A stretch of 64,000 nucleotides of DNA, from positions 1 to 64,000 of the forward strand of contig CANIBL010000002.1 of assembly GCA_947466225.1 (NCBI GenBank), read 5' to 3'. This DNA comes from Deltaproteobacteria bacterium (GTDB taxonomy: Bacteria; Bdellovibrionota_B; Oligoflexia; Oligoflexales; Bog-1112). Position numbers and translations under genes: made by a program. The notes under the pieces were generated by a model. The model was given only the letters and a program-made list of their open reading frames with translations, had not been told where the DNA came from and searched no databases. Numbering within the stretch: the first letter of the stretch is position 1; each line of letters starts with the position of its first letter. Shown in pieces: positions 8,344 to 16,315 of this stretch.

Positions 8344-9310
8344 AGAATAGGTGTGCACCGACTGCCAAGGCGTTCTCATATTGACGACGGCCTGCTTCGT
8401 TGCGGTCACGCAAGAAAAAGTCGTTCATGACGTACAGTGTCTTATTGATGTCGTAGAGGACGTTGAAGCGGTGCTCGTGAGAGTACACTCTTTCGTACTT
8501 GGTTCGGTTGCCTGTTTTTTTGTACTCGAGGCTCTTTTGGTCAGCAGCCAGTTGTACAACTGGATTGAAGGTTTGGCTGTAGTAGCCTTTTACGTACAGG
8601 GTCAAGCCGCTGACAAAATTGGGTACATAGGTAAGTTTTGCGGTGTACTCAGTAGCAAATGCGGTTACTTCAGATGAAGTTGTATAGCCTTTTTCTCCGT
8701 CTTTTTTGGAAACGCCTAAGGTCTTTACTTCTTTATCTGAAAGCTCTCGGTCCAAGGGGCCAACATCGACATTCACATCTTTGGCTCGGCTGCCGAGGAA
8801 TGCATAGGTATCAGCTGCAATTTCAGGAGTTACAACGCCAGCACCGGTGCTGATCTCAGTGGAGATCGGAGCGCGGAAGCCAAAAGTTGTGTTGGTGCCG
8901 TAGCCATCATGTGGCAATTTAGCTTCCAAGTGACTCATCAAGCTCACATAGGTTGAGTTGAAAAGTACCAATTCACTTTCCCAACGTGTACCGCGATCTT
9001 CAACGGCATCTTTGTTGGCATATTTGTTCAATCCGAAAATCAATTCAGAGGTCAAACGCTTTTTCTTCAACGCAGGGATTTCATCAAAAAACTGAGAACC
9101 CAAGGTATAGCGCATCTGCATTTTGGGCACAGATTCGTTAGAGTCTTTGATTTCTTGGTAGTTACGGGCTTCGAAATCTCCGTAAGCATTCGGGAAAATG
9201 TTTTGAATGGGAGCGACTTTTGTTGCCGCAACATCGGCAAATGCACCGACAGAAACGCTCAAAAGGCTACTGGCAAGTCCAACTTGGGAAAGAAGTTTCG
9301 TATACTTCAT
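8342..9310 (-). CDS. Predicted outer-membrane protein, unknown family
   Basis: 322 residues. A Sec signal peptide ends about residue 25 (VSVGAFA). The mature protein has strand-like alternation such as TAKLTYVPNFVSGLTLYVKG and ends NALAVGAHLF with a terminal Phe, the usual signature for outer-membrane barrel insertion. A ribosome site AAGGAAC precedes the ATG. It is followed directly by the AddB-like gene on the same strand. The substrate or role is not recognisable. Confidence 0.7.
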   Translation of the reverse strand: MKYTKLLSQVGLASSLLSVSVGAFADVAATKVAPIQNIFPNAYGDFEARNYQEIKDSNESVPKMQMRYTLGSQFFDEIPALKKKRLTSELIFGLNKYANKDAVEDRGTRWESELVLFNSTYVSLMSHLEAKLPHDGYGTNTTFGFRAPISTEISTGAGVVTPEIAADTYAFLGSRAKDVNVDVGPLDRELSDKEVKTLGVSKKDGEKGYTTSSEVTAFATEYTAKLTYVPNFVSGLTLYVKGYYSQTFNPVVQLAADQKSLEYKKTGNRTKYERVYSHEHRFNVLYDINKTLYVMNDFFLRDRNEAGRRQYENALAVGAHLF

Positions 9311-9349
9311 AGCTTGTTCCTTTTTAAAGAAGTGGTACGCTCGAGGTCG

Positions 9350-9379
9350 GTTCTACGGCAAAATTGGCTAGCCTGTCAA
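9350..9379 (-). promoter_or_regulatory. Putative promoter for the outer-membrane protein gene
   Basis: On the minus strand TTGACA (9374-9379) and TAGAAC (9350-9355) are separated by 18 bases. The gene starts 39 bases further on. Confidence 0.4.
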
Positions 9380-9426
9380 CCTAGAGAAGAGATCGTGTGA
9401 TACCACTCTATATAAGATGTTATTTA

Positions 9427-10548
9427 TTAGGGCGTTAGAGGTTCTTCAGCTGGTGTGGTTCGATACGAAAATTCTTCGAAAAATACGTCTTCATCTACAC
9501 TGCGATCCAATACGGGCTTCCAGGTGAAACGTTCCGCATTTGGACCGTCGACCTCTCTTTCAAATCGGTGGGTTACCCCTTCTTTTTGTAGAGAGTTGTA
9601 GTATTCAGTGACCAGATTATGCATTTCTTGCGGCGTCGAAGCTTCGTTGGAGCGTTCTCGCATGCGTTTGGCATCGGGCCAGCCTTTCATGTACCACAAC
9701 ATATGTTTGCGCATGCAAATGGTACTTTTCGGCTCCATGCCGTACATGTCCTGTTGCCAGATCAGGTGCTGAATCACACCTTGATACCAATCGTCCAGTG
9801 ACAATTGGTAGGGCTCGGTCTGACGCATGGCGCGGAAGGCCCAGGGATTTCCCATAGCGCCACGGCTCAGCATGCAACCGTCTACCTGTGTTGCGGTGCG
9901 CATCAATCGACCATCTTCTTGGGTAAAGAGATTGCCGTTTCCGAGCACGGGGATCCGCAGGCTGCGTTTTAATTGGGCGATTTTTTCCAGATCCACGGGG
10001 TCCTGGTAGGTAGAGTTGCGGCGTCGACCGTGAATGGTGATCCAATCAGCGCCGGCATCTTGCAACGCTTGTCCTACCTCAAGGAAGTTAAGGGATTCTT
10101 CATCCCACCCGAGGCGAATTTTAGCGGAGAGGGGTTTATCTGTGACTTGCTTGGCGCGGTATATTGTATCGTAGACTCGCTGTGGGTCTTTGAGGATCGC
10201 ACATCCGCTGCCAGAGTTGACGACTTTGCGTACCGGGCAGCCCATGTTGATATCGATGGTGACGAAGGGGAGTTGCCCCAAAATTTCAACCGCTTGCGCC
10301 ACTTCGTCGGCAGAGCGGCCTGTGACTTGTACGCCGACTTTGTCTTCTAGGGGATGGAGCTTAAGCATATCTAAGGTGCGGCGGTTTTTATAGAGAATCG
10401 CAACTGCAGAGAGCATTTCGACATAGCCGAGGTCTGCGCCGCCGATGCGGGTGCACATGAGACGAAAGGGCGCATCGGACACCCCCGCTAGAGGGGCTAC
10501 CAATAAGGGAAACTCGGGGAGACCCAGTTGGCGGAAGATGCTTGTCAT
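9427..10548 (-). CDS. dusB: tRNA-dihydrouridine synthase, DusB family
   Basis: 373 residues, slightly longer than typical DusB through a C-terminal extension. It reduces uridines in the tRNA D-loop with FMN and NADPH. Motifs: MAPLAG-like VAPLAGVSDAPFRL at 17-30, DINMGCPVRKVV at 99-110 with the catalytic Cys at 104, KIRLGW and TIHGRRR in the middle, and GNGNLF for FMN phosphate binding. The Arg in place of the second Lys of CPVKK is conservative. A ribosome site AAGGA precedes the ATG. The gene diverges from serS across a compound repeat element. Confidence 0.92.
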   Translation of the reverse strand: MTSIFRQLGLPEFPLLVAPLAGVSDAPFRLMCTRIGGADLGYVEMLSAVAILYKNRRTLDMLKLHPLEDKVGVQVTGRSADEVAQAVEILGQLPFVTIDINMGCPVRKVVNSGSGCAILKDPQRVYDTIYRAKQVTDKPLSAKIRLGWDEESLNFLEVGQALQDAGADWITIHGRRRNSTYQDPVDLEKIAQLKRSLRIPVLGNGNLFTQEDGRLMRTATQVDGCMLSRGAMGNPWAFRAMRQTEPYQLSLDDWYQGVIQHLIWQQDMYGMEPKSTICMRKHMLWYMKGWPDAKRMRERSNEASTPQEMHNLVTEYYNSLQKEGVTHRFEREVDGPNAERFTWKPVLDRSVDEDVFFEEFSYRTTPAEEPLTP

Positions 10549-10582
10549 ATATTTTTCCTTTTTGTAGAAGTAGTTTCACATG

Positions 10583-10816
10583 TTTTATTGGGGAACCAGC
10601 TGCGCAGTTTCCCCATACCCCTCCTTGCCGGCGTTGGAAGCTACGGGTAGCAAGACACAAGGGGCCCGACGGGTCACAAATTTGAGAGGCGGGAAGAGAC
10701 TGTCTGAGCGCCGGCCGTGTCTCCTTCTAGGATTCTTTTTCAAGCTCTCGCGTTTTCTCTCCCAGCGTTTGCAAGGAGGGGTCTGGGGAAACTGCGCAGA
10801 TGGTTCCCCAGTAAAA
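10583..10816. mobile_element. Compound inverted-repeat element, copy A (234 bp, MITE-like)
   Basis: Ends are inverted repeats of about 45 bp: TTTTATTGGGGAACCAGCTG on the left and its near-complement ending CCAGTAAAA on the right. Each end is itself a hairpin around CTGCGCAG. The interior contains GGGGCCCGACGGGTCACAAA and CTGAGCGCCGGCCGTGTCTC, both shared with copy B at 17786-18302. No transposase is encoded, so it is best viewed as a non-autonomous element. It fills the dusB-serS intergenic space and ends 28 bases before the serS start. Confidence 0.75.
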
Positions 10817-10844
10817 CGAGTCGTTAATTAAAGGAAATATCCAT

Positions 10845-12110
10845 ATGTTAGACATCGCCTTCATTCGCGCCAACCCGGACCTTGTGGAAAAAGGGGCAAT
10901 CGCAAAGAACTGCAAGTTCGACCTTCCCCGACTCTTGGAGGTCGATCAGTCCTTGCGTACCCTTCAAACCCAGTGGGAGATTGCCCAGGCTTCTCGCAAT
11001 CAGCTCTCTCGAGAAATTGCCTCCTGTGCGCCCGAGGCACGCGAGGCCCTCAAAGACCAAGTTCGCGAGTTAAAAACAAACCTGGAAGAAATGCAAGCCA
11101 GATTACGTGATCTTCGAACCGAATTTCACACCCGAATGCTGCAAGTACCCCAACCGGCTCGAGAAGATGTCCCACAAGGGAAATCTGATGCCGAGAATGT
11201 CCAGGTGCGCACCTGGGGCACTCCACCAGCGGCAAGCACCACTCCCTTGGATCACATTCAACTGGGTGAAAAGCTAGGCATTATTGACTTTGAACGAGGC
11301 GTCAAGATCGCAGGTAGCCGCTCCTACGTACTGAAAGGCGATGGAGCGCGCCTGGAGCAAGCGGTACACCGGTTCACATTTGACTACCTGGTATCAAAGG
11401 GATTTACCGCAATGTCGGTGCCGGTGTTGGTCAATGAGATGGCTATGGAGGGGACCGGATACTTTCCCCAGGGTCGAGACCAGGCTTATCTCGCAGAACG
11501 AGACAACATGGCCCTCGTGGGGACCTCTGAGGTAGCCCTTTGCAGTCTCCATGCAGATGAAATTCTCGAGGGGCCTTTGCCTCGTCGGTATATGGCCCAG
11601 AGCTCTTGCTTTCGTCGGGAGGCTGGTAGCTACGGGCGAGATACGAAGGGGTTGTATCGGGTACATCAATTCCAAAAGATCGAGATGGTGATCCTTGCGC
11701 CTGCAGACGAGGCACTCACGGATCAGCTGCATACCGAACTTCTCGGACATGCGGAACATGTGTTGCAGTCCCTCGAACTACCGTACCGGGTTGTCTATGT
11801 ATGCACCGGGGATTTGGGACAAGGGCAAGTGCGCAAGCATGATCTCGAGACTTGGATGCCCTCTCGCGGTGGGTACGGAGAAACCCATAGCTGCTCGAGC
11901 TTTTATGATTTCCAAGCTCGACGTTTGCAGATTCGGTATGCAGATGAAAGCGGGAAAAAACGATTTGTGTACACGCTCAATAACACCGCTTGTGCCACGC
12001 CTCGTCTTCTTTTGCCGTTGCTAGAAAATTTCCAAAACCCCGATGGAACCGTTCGAATCCCCGCGTGTCTTCAACCGTATATGGGGGGGCAAAAGATCAT
12101 TGGGGGGTAG
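10845..12110 (+). CDS. serS: Seryl-tRNA synthetase
   Basis: 421 residues, class II synthetase charging tRNA-Ser and tRNA-Sec. The N-terminal helical arm (about 30-105) that grips the tRNA long arm is present, with heptad-like helices. The catalytic core shows TSEV at 227-230 and motif 2 FRREAGSYGRDTKGLYRVHQ at about 256-275, then the motif 3 region ending in the conserved arginine near NTACATPRLLLPLLE. The ribosome site AAAGGA precedes the ATG. Start and length match the family. A REP-like tandem cluster begins 20 bases after the stop. Confidence 0.97.
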   Translation: MLDIAFIRANPDLVEKGAIAKNCKFDLPRLLEVDQSLRTLQTQWEIAQASRNQLSREIASCAPEAREALKDQVRELKTNLEEMQARLRDLRTEFHTRMLQVPQPAREDVPQGKSDAENVQVRTWGTPPAASTTPLDHIQLGEKLGIIDFERGVKIAGSRSYVLKGDGARLEQAVHRFTFDYLVSKGFTAMSVPVLVNEMAMEGTGYFPQGRDQAYLAERDNMALVGTSEVALCSLHADEILEGPLPRRYMAQSSCFRREAGSYGRDTKGLYRVHQFQKIEMVILAPADEALTDQLHTELLGHAEHVLQSLELPYRVVYVCTGDLGQGQVRKHDLETWMPSRGGYGETHSCSSFYDFQARRLQIRYADESGKKRFVYTLNNTACATPRLLLPLLENFQNPDGTVRIPACLQPYMGGQKIIGG

Positions 12111-12129
12111 AGGGTGAAGATGCGTTGTC

Positions 12130-12460
12130 CGTCATGCCCAGGCCGCCTCGGCCGTATGGGCATCTCCCTCGATCGAAGGGGATCCCCGACGCTCTCTGCG
12201 TTCGCTGGGGATGACGAAAGTCCTCCGTCATGCCCAGGCCGAAGGCCGTATGGGCATCTCCCTCGATCGAAGGGGATCCCCGACGCTCTCTGCGTTCGCT
12301 GGGGATGACGAAAGTCCTCCGTCATGCCCAGGCCTCGGCCGTATGGGCATCTCCCTCGATCGAAGGGGATCCCCGACGCTCTCTGCGCTCGCTGGGGATG
12401 ACGAAAGTCCTCCGTCATGCCCAGGCCGCCTCGGCCGTATGGGCATCTCCCCCGATCGAA
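12130..12460. repeat. Tandem cluster of REP-like palindromic repeats (3.5 units)
   Basis: Units begin at 12130, 12226, 12320 and 12413, with spacing 93-96 bp; the last is partial. Each unit starts CGTCATGCCCAGGCCG, folds as hairpin one (GGCCG/CGGCC with ATGGGCAT), continues through CCCTCGATCGAAGGGGATCC and ends with hairpin two CGACGC/GCGTTCG and GGGGATGACG. The outer ends CGTCAT/ATGACG are inverted. Units differ by a few bases, so the expansion is not brand new. It fills the gap between the convergent serS and lipoprotein genes. Confidence 0.9.
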
Positions 12461-12465
12461 GCCCT

Positions 12466-14259
12466 TCAGTTTGTCTCTACCTCGTGTACGTAAGCTGCAA
12501 GGTAGCGGTCCATGCGTGCATCGATTTGGGTGCGTAGGGTGGCGAATTGGTCGAGAAGGGCTTGTTGAGAGGTCGTTGCGGTGTCTGCTGCGAGTAGTTG
12601 GGTGGAGAGTACACCGAGCACCACGGCTGCTACTGCGAAGATAATACCAAAACCGGCGCTTGCTTTGGCCCACTTGTTACTTCCGGTGGGGAGCTTTTTG
12701 TTGGAGGTTGTTGCTATTTTCTGCTTGTTAGAAGCGATTGTCGAGGAACTCTCATTTAATTTATTTAACTCTGTTTTTACAAATTCTTGGCGGTTCTTCA
12801 GTACCTTTTGAACATCCTCCTTTGAGGCATTGGGGTTAAGGCGACTCATTTCGGAAAGTATTTCTCCGTGGAATTCACTTAAAGTTCTCATGTTAGCGGA
12901 TTTTTCTATTTTGTCTACTGTTGTTGTAGAGTTGCTTGCTTTAGATATGGCATCGTCTAGTGAAGCCTTGAGTTGATACTTGACGAGATCTCTTACATTC
13001 TTAATCTCCTCGATGCTCTTCGATCGTGTTTCGATTTCTATCTTTTTTTTACTCTGTTCTCCAATTTCAATCTCAGCTTTTGTTATTGCCTCCGTTATTT
13101 TAGTAGTACTGACAAGCAGCGGCTCTTTGAGAGTTTTAATTAGGTTTTTCTGTTTGGTTATATTAGTTTCTATAGCCTCGATGGTTGCTATCTCCGCTTT
13201 CCTTATTTCTTGTGTCATTTCCGTTATTGTCTTTCCTGTATCAAGTTTAGTAAGTTTTTCTTGAATAGTCTTCAAAATTACTGCGTCAATATTTCCAAAA
13301 GCACTGCGTATCCCTGTTGTATTAGATATTGTTGCAATAGTTCCCGTTGTCTCGATCTTTATGTTGGCACTATTTCGTTCTGTGTTCCACGCCTGATATG
13401 CTCCAACAAAGGATAAAATACTGATGGTGCCCGCAGCGATAGCGCTTGTGGCTAAAATATCCTCTGTGCTTGGAGTTGTCTCAGCCAATTCAAGGCTTTG
13501 TGAAGCAGCAGGTGTTGCGCCATTTTGTTGCAACGCAGCATCAATGGTCCAAAGCTCTCCACTTCGAATCAAGCTGGCGCAGGCGTGAGGATCCATGAAG
13601 GAAAAATTCTTTGCCAGATTGTAAAATCGTAGAGCCTCCGGTGCGCTTGGGGGCGTTGGATTGGCTTGTAAATAGGTATTCACCAGCGTGCGTGCTTGCT
13701 CACAGTCGCTTTGAAATCCACTTCGTTCTGCTTGAAACGTTTGCATGCTCTTTGCGGCAGCATCATCAGGGTTGGCAACTTGTTTCCAGACTTTGGTTTG
13801 GATCGGACCACAGGTAACCGCAGGGTCCTTGGCGCGAGCTGGATCTATGCAGGCTTGTACTTCTACCGTGAGCACGCCTTGTAGATCCGGGGCTGGGTAG
13901 TAGTCCCATATCGCAGGTGCAAATTCTTGCTGTATCCGTTGTGGATCCGAGCAGTTGCTATCCGTACAAACAGACATACGGAAAAAATCAGAGTTAGGAT
14001 CGAGGGGCGTTGCGATGGAAATGTGGATACCGGTTTGGCTGCCTTGTTGCACAGCAGATAAAGTATAGTCCACCGATTGCAACTTTGTGGCGTCGAAGGG
14101 CGTTTGCGTGGGTGCTAGATCAAAGTAGTGGATCGTGTCGATCGCAGCAGCAGAGGTCGGAGGTGCTGTTACAGGGGTCGTTGGGGTGCTGTGTCGAGGC
14201 CCTGATTTACAAGCAAAAAAAAGGGAGAAGATAGATAGGAACAGGGCAAATGACTGCAT
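12466..14259 (-). CDS. Large predicted lipoprotein with helical and membrane segments
   Basis: 597 residues from an ATG with ribosome site AGGAGA. A lipoprotein signal ends LFFAC. The N-terminal domain contains FFRMSVCTDSNCSDP and LTVEVQACIDPARA, matching in pattern the domains of the lipoproteins at 26931 and 28223. A hydrophobic segment (ILATSAIAAGTISILSFVGA) is followed by about 250 residues of predicted long helices rich in Ile, Glu, Lys and Thr. A second hydrophobic segment (GFGIIFAVAAVVLGVLSTQL) lies about 45 residues before the end. The helical part is AT-rich compared with the rest of the gene. No known family was recognised; a membrane-active helical protein is one possibility. Confidence 0.75.
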   Translation of the reverse strand: MQSFALFLSIFSLFFACKSGPRHSTPTTPVTAPPTSAAAIDTIHYFDLAPTQTPFDATKLQSVDYTLSAVQQGSQTGIHISIATPLDPNSDFFRMSVCTDSNCSDPQRIQQEFAPAIWDYYPAPDLQGVLTVEVQACIDPARAKDPAVTCGPIQTKVWKQVANPDDAAAKSMQTFQAERSGFQSDCEQARTLVNTYLQANPTPPSAPEALRFYNLAKNFSFMDPHACASLIRSGELWTIDAALQQNGATPAASQSLELAETTPSTEDILATSAIAAGTISILSFVGAYQAWNTERNSANIKIETTGTIATISNTTGIRSAFGNIDAVILKTIQEKLTKLDTGKTITEMTQEIRKAEIATIEAIETNITKQKNLIKTLKEPLLVSTTKITEAITKAEIEIGEQSKKKIEIETRSKSIEEIKNVRDLVKYQLKASLDDAISKASNSTTTVDKIEKSANMRTLSEFHGEILSEMSRLNPNASKEDVQKVLKNRQEFVKTELNKLNESSSTIASNKQKIATTSNKKLPTGSNKWAKASAGFGIIFAVAAVVLGVLSTQLLAADTATTSQQALLDQFATLRTQIDARMDRYLAAYVHEVETN

Positions 14260-14299
14260 GGTCGGTGTCTCCTGTACAGACGAGAAAAGCCTACAGAGA

Positions 14300-14500
14300 T
14301 TATATCTCTTTTTCTCGAGTCGCAGGTAAATCAGTCCGTTGTCGCTCCCGCAGCAGCAGCTCTTTGATTTCGCATACACAGGAACCGCAGTCGGTTCCTG
14401 CTTGGCAGACTTTTTGTACTTCCCGTAGGGAAAGTACCCCTTGGGCTACGAGCTCTTTGACTTTGCGATCTGTTACGCCGTAGCAAAGGCACAAATACAT
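14300..14500 (-). CDS. bfd: Bacterioferritin-associated ferredoxin-like [2Fe-2S] protein
   Basis: 66 residues. The Cys spacing (C4, C6, C38, C41) is the same as in E. coli Bfd, which binds a [2Fe-2S] cluster and donates electrons to bacterioferritin for iron release. Motifs are MYLCLCYGVTD and AGTDCGSCVCEIKELL. Ribosome site AGGAGG precedes the ATG. A TTGAGAA/TTCTCAA palindrome lies 40 bases upstream and may be a Fur site. No bacterioferritin gene is adjacent. NifU/NirB-type BFD domains are an alternative, but a stand-alone 66-residue protein favours Bfd. Confidence 0.88.
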   Translation of the reverse strand: MYLCLCYGVTDRKVKELVAQGVLSLREVQKVCQAGTDCGSCVCEIKELLLRERQRTDLPATREKEI

Positions 14501-14539
14501 AGACTCCTCCTGCTTCTATCTTCGTCTTACTACTTATCG

Positions 14540-14556
14540 TTGAGAATAGTTCTCAA
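14540..14556. promoter_or_regulatory. Candidate Fur box upstream of bfd
   Basis: TTGAGAA-TAG-TTCTCAA is a perfect 7-3-7 palindrome, close to half-sites of Fur operators, placed 40 bases before the bfd ATG where a promoter is expected. Iron repression of bfd is known in other bacteria. Confidence 0.5.
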
Positions 14557-14677
14557 TTTAGTAGAGAATTCGCCAGCAGGCAAGGAATTTATGGGGGTGT
14601 GGGGGTACTTTATTGATTTTGTATGATTTTTTGTTGTTTCGCGGGCGTAAAAATGAATCTCGTATAGGGGAAAATTC

Positions 14678-14765
14678 CGTCATCCCTAGCGACCTAAGGT
14701 CGCGTCGGGGATCCCCCTCGCTCGGGGGATATGCCCATACGGCCGCGAGGCGGCCTGGGCATGAG
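14678..14765. repeat. REP-like palindromic element (single)
   Basis: Begins CGTCATCCCTAGCGAC, has GACCTAAGGTC and CGGGGATCCCCCTCG, and ends CGAGGCGGCCTGGGCATGAG. It is the same family as the cluster at 12130-12460, in the opposite orientation. It lies between the bfd promoter region and the HAD gene end. Confidence 0.8.
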
Positions 14766-14770
14766 GGGGT

Positions 14771-15634
14771 TTACATCCGCTCCAACGAGTGCAACAGATA
14801 GGTGGGTTGATACGGCCAGTAGCCAGCTCCCTTTAGATCTACAACCCCAGTGGTAAGCAGAGCCGAGTCCATGCCCACATCGAGAGCCCCTTTTATATCG
14901 GTGACCAGCTGATCGCCCAACATAATATAGTCTTCAGCTGCAGCCGGAATCAGGGACTTGGCTTTGAGAAAAATCCCAGGATACGGTTTACCCAGCCCTT
15001 CAAATGTCCACTGTGTACCGGGATATCGCACCGCTAGGGATTTTTCCAGCACACAAGCCAAAGCGCCAGCCGTGAATCCAAACCCGCCTTTTTCTGTAGG
15101 AAAAATAATATCGGGATTGGGCAACAAGAGGTGCGGCACCTCATCTCGATCGATGGCTGCACATAGACTTGCCAGTACTTGCTCTAAATCCCCAAGAGAG
15201 CGAATACCGGATTCATCGGCCAGGATAACAACTTGGAGCCCCTTTGTGTTTGGATCTACCACAGTGAGACCGGATTGTCGGGCCACTTCTTTGCATGACT
15301 CAGCTCCGATTACCCAAGTGCTGGCCCCCTCCAATCCTCGCAACTCCACCCAATCTCGAATCAAGGCAGAAGAGGGCAAAATGCGCTCGGGTGGAATCAG
15401 GAGACCTTTCTTGCGATAGATCTGGGCATACATCTCTGGCAAATGCCGGCATCCGTTGCTTACAATCAGGTATTCCCGGTTGTTTGAACGAAGAAACTCG
15501 AGAAACTCCACAGCCCCTGGTAAGGGTCCAGCTCCATCCGTCAGCACCCCAAACATATCGAGACAGAAGACCGAGTAGCGGTCGAGCAAGGCCTCAATGG
15601 TAGTGGTGCGGCTAGCCATGAGCAAAATAGGCAT
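14771..15634 (-). CDS. HAD-superfamily class IIA phosphatase-like protein
   Basis: 287 residues of NagD-like type (HAD subclass IIA, cap between motifs II and III). Motif I reads CLDMFGVLTDG (nucleophile D26), motif II IVSNGCRH, motif III GKPYPGIF and motif IV MLGDQLVTDIKGAL. Residue 28, usually the acid/base Asp, is Phe; a bulky residue there is known in one subgroup of IIA hydrolases, so activity is possible but not assured. The start chosen has AAGG upstream and overlaps the end of ahpC by 23 bases; a second ATG five codons later lacks a ribosome site. Confidence 0.8.
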   Translation of the reverse strand: MPILLMASRTTTIEALLDRYSVFCLDMFGVLTDGAGPLPGAVEFLEFLRSNNREYLIVSNGCRHLPEMYAQIYRKKGLLIPPERILPSSALIRDWVELRGLEGASTWVIGAESCKEVARQSGLTVVDPNTKGLQVVILADESGIRSLGDLEQVLASLCAAIDRDEVPHLLLPNPDIIFPTEKGGFGFTAGALACVLEKSLAVRYPGTQWTFEGLGKPYPGIFLKAKSLIPAAAEDYIMLGDQLVTDIKGALDVGMDSALLTTGVVDLKGAGYWPYQPTYLLHSLERM

Positions 15635-16199
15635 GCAAGCCTTTTTGGGTGGTCTTCATGCCTTCGGCGCCTTTTTTCCAATTTGCCGGGCACACTTCGC
15701 CATGAGACTCTGTGAATTGCAAGGCTTCGAGCAACCGAACAAATTCGTCTACGTTACGGCCGAGGGGCAGATCGTTTACTGTTTGATGGCGTACAATTCC
15801 GGTCTTATCGATGAGAAATGCACCGCGCAGGGCGATACCAGAGGTGGAAATCAGCACATCGTAGTCGCGTGCGATGGTTTTATTGATGTCTGACACCAAT
15901 GGGTAGGTAACGCCTTCAATGCCGCCTTTGGCTTTGGGCGTACTCAGCCATGCGTGATGGCTGAAATGAGAATCGATGGAGCAGCCAATAACTTCGCAGT
16001 CCATCTTACGGAACGTGTCGAGCTGCTCTTGAAACGCATGGAGTTCGGTAGGGCAAACAAATGTGAAATCCAATGGATAGAAGAACAGCAGAACATATTT
16101 GCCGCGATAGTCACTGAGTTTGAAGTTCTCTTTAAATTCGCCTTTTACAACGGCTGTTGCAGTAAAATCTGGGGCTTGTCGACCGACGAGAACAGACAT
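15612..16199 (-). CDS. ahpC: 2-Cys peroxiredoxin (AhpC-type)
   Basis: 195 residues. It reduces hydrogen peroxide and organic peroxides in the cytoplasm. The peroxidatic Cys is C49 in DFTFVCPTELHAF and the resolving Cys is C170 in SHGEVCPANWKKG; the GG-x-G loop (KGGIEG) and C-terminal YFAHG (a YF motif) mark a typical, overoxidation-sensitive 2-Cys enzyme. The ATG with GGGAG six bases upstream was chosen over an upstream TTG. No ahpF or oxyR lies nearby. The last 23 bases overlap the HAD gene. Confidence 0.95.
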   Translation of the reverse strand: MSVLVGRQAPDFTATAVVKGEFKENFKLSDYRGKYVLLFFYPLDFTFVCPTELHAFQEQLDTFRKMDCEVIGCSIDSHFSHHAWLSTPKAKGGIEGVTYPLVSDINKTIARDYDVLISTSGIALRGAFLIDKTGIVRHQTVNDLPLGRNVDEFVRLLEALQFTESHGEVCPANWKKGAEGMKTTQKGLHAYFAHG

Positions 16200-16315
16200 G
16201 GGATCTCCCTTCAATTGATATTTTCATCGGCATGTACACCGATGCGTGCAGATAAGTTTCAATGCGGATGTCAGTCTATAGAAAAAGCGGTCTGCGAGCA
16301 AGGGGTGGCCATATC

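Noticed and set aside
12130-12460. Possible CRISPR array
   Set aside because: The units are about 94 bp and repeat throughout; there are no unique spacers of similar length, and each unit is a nested palindrome.
12071-12673. Long minus-strand reading frame through the repeat cluster
   Set aside because: It is open only because the repeat unit lacks stops in that frame; the protein would be Arg/Ser-rich repeats with no ribosome site, and it overlaps serS and the lipoprotein gene end.
16226-16243. Imperfect palindrome upstream of ahpC as an OxyR or PerR site
   Set aside because: Only five outer bases pair on each side, and the pattern does not match a known operator.
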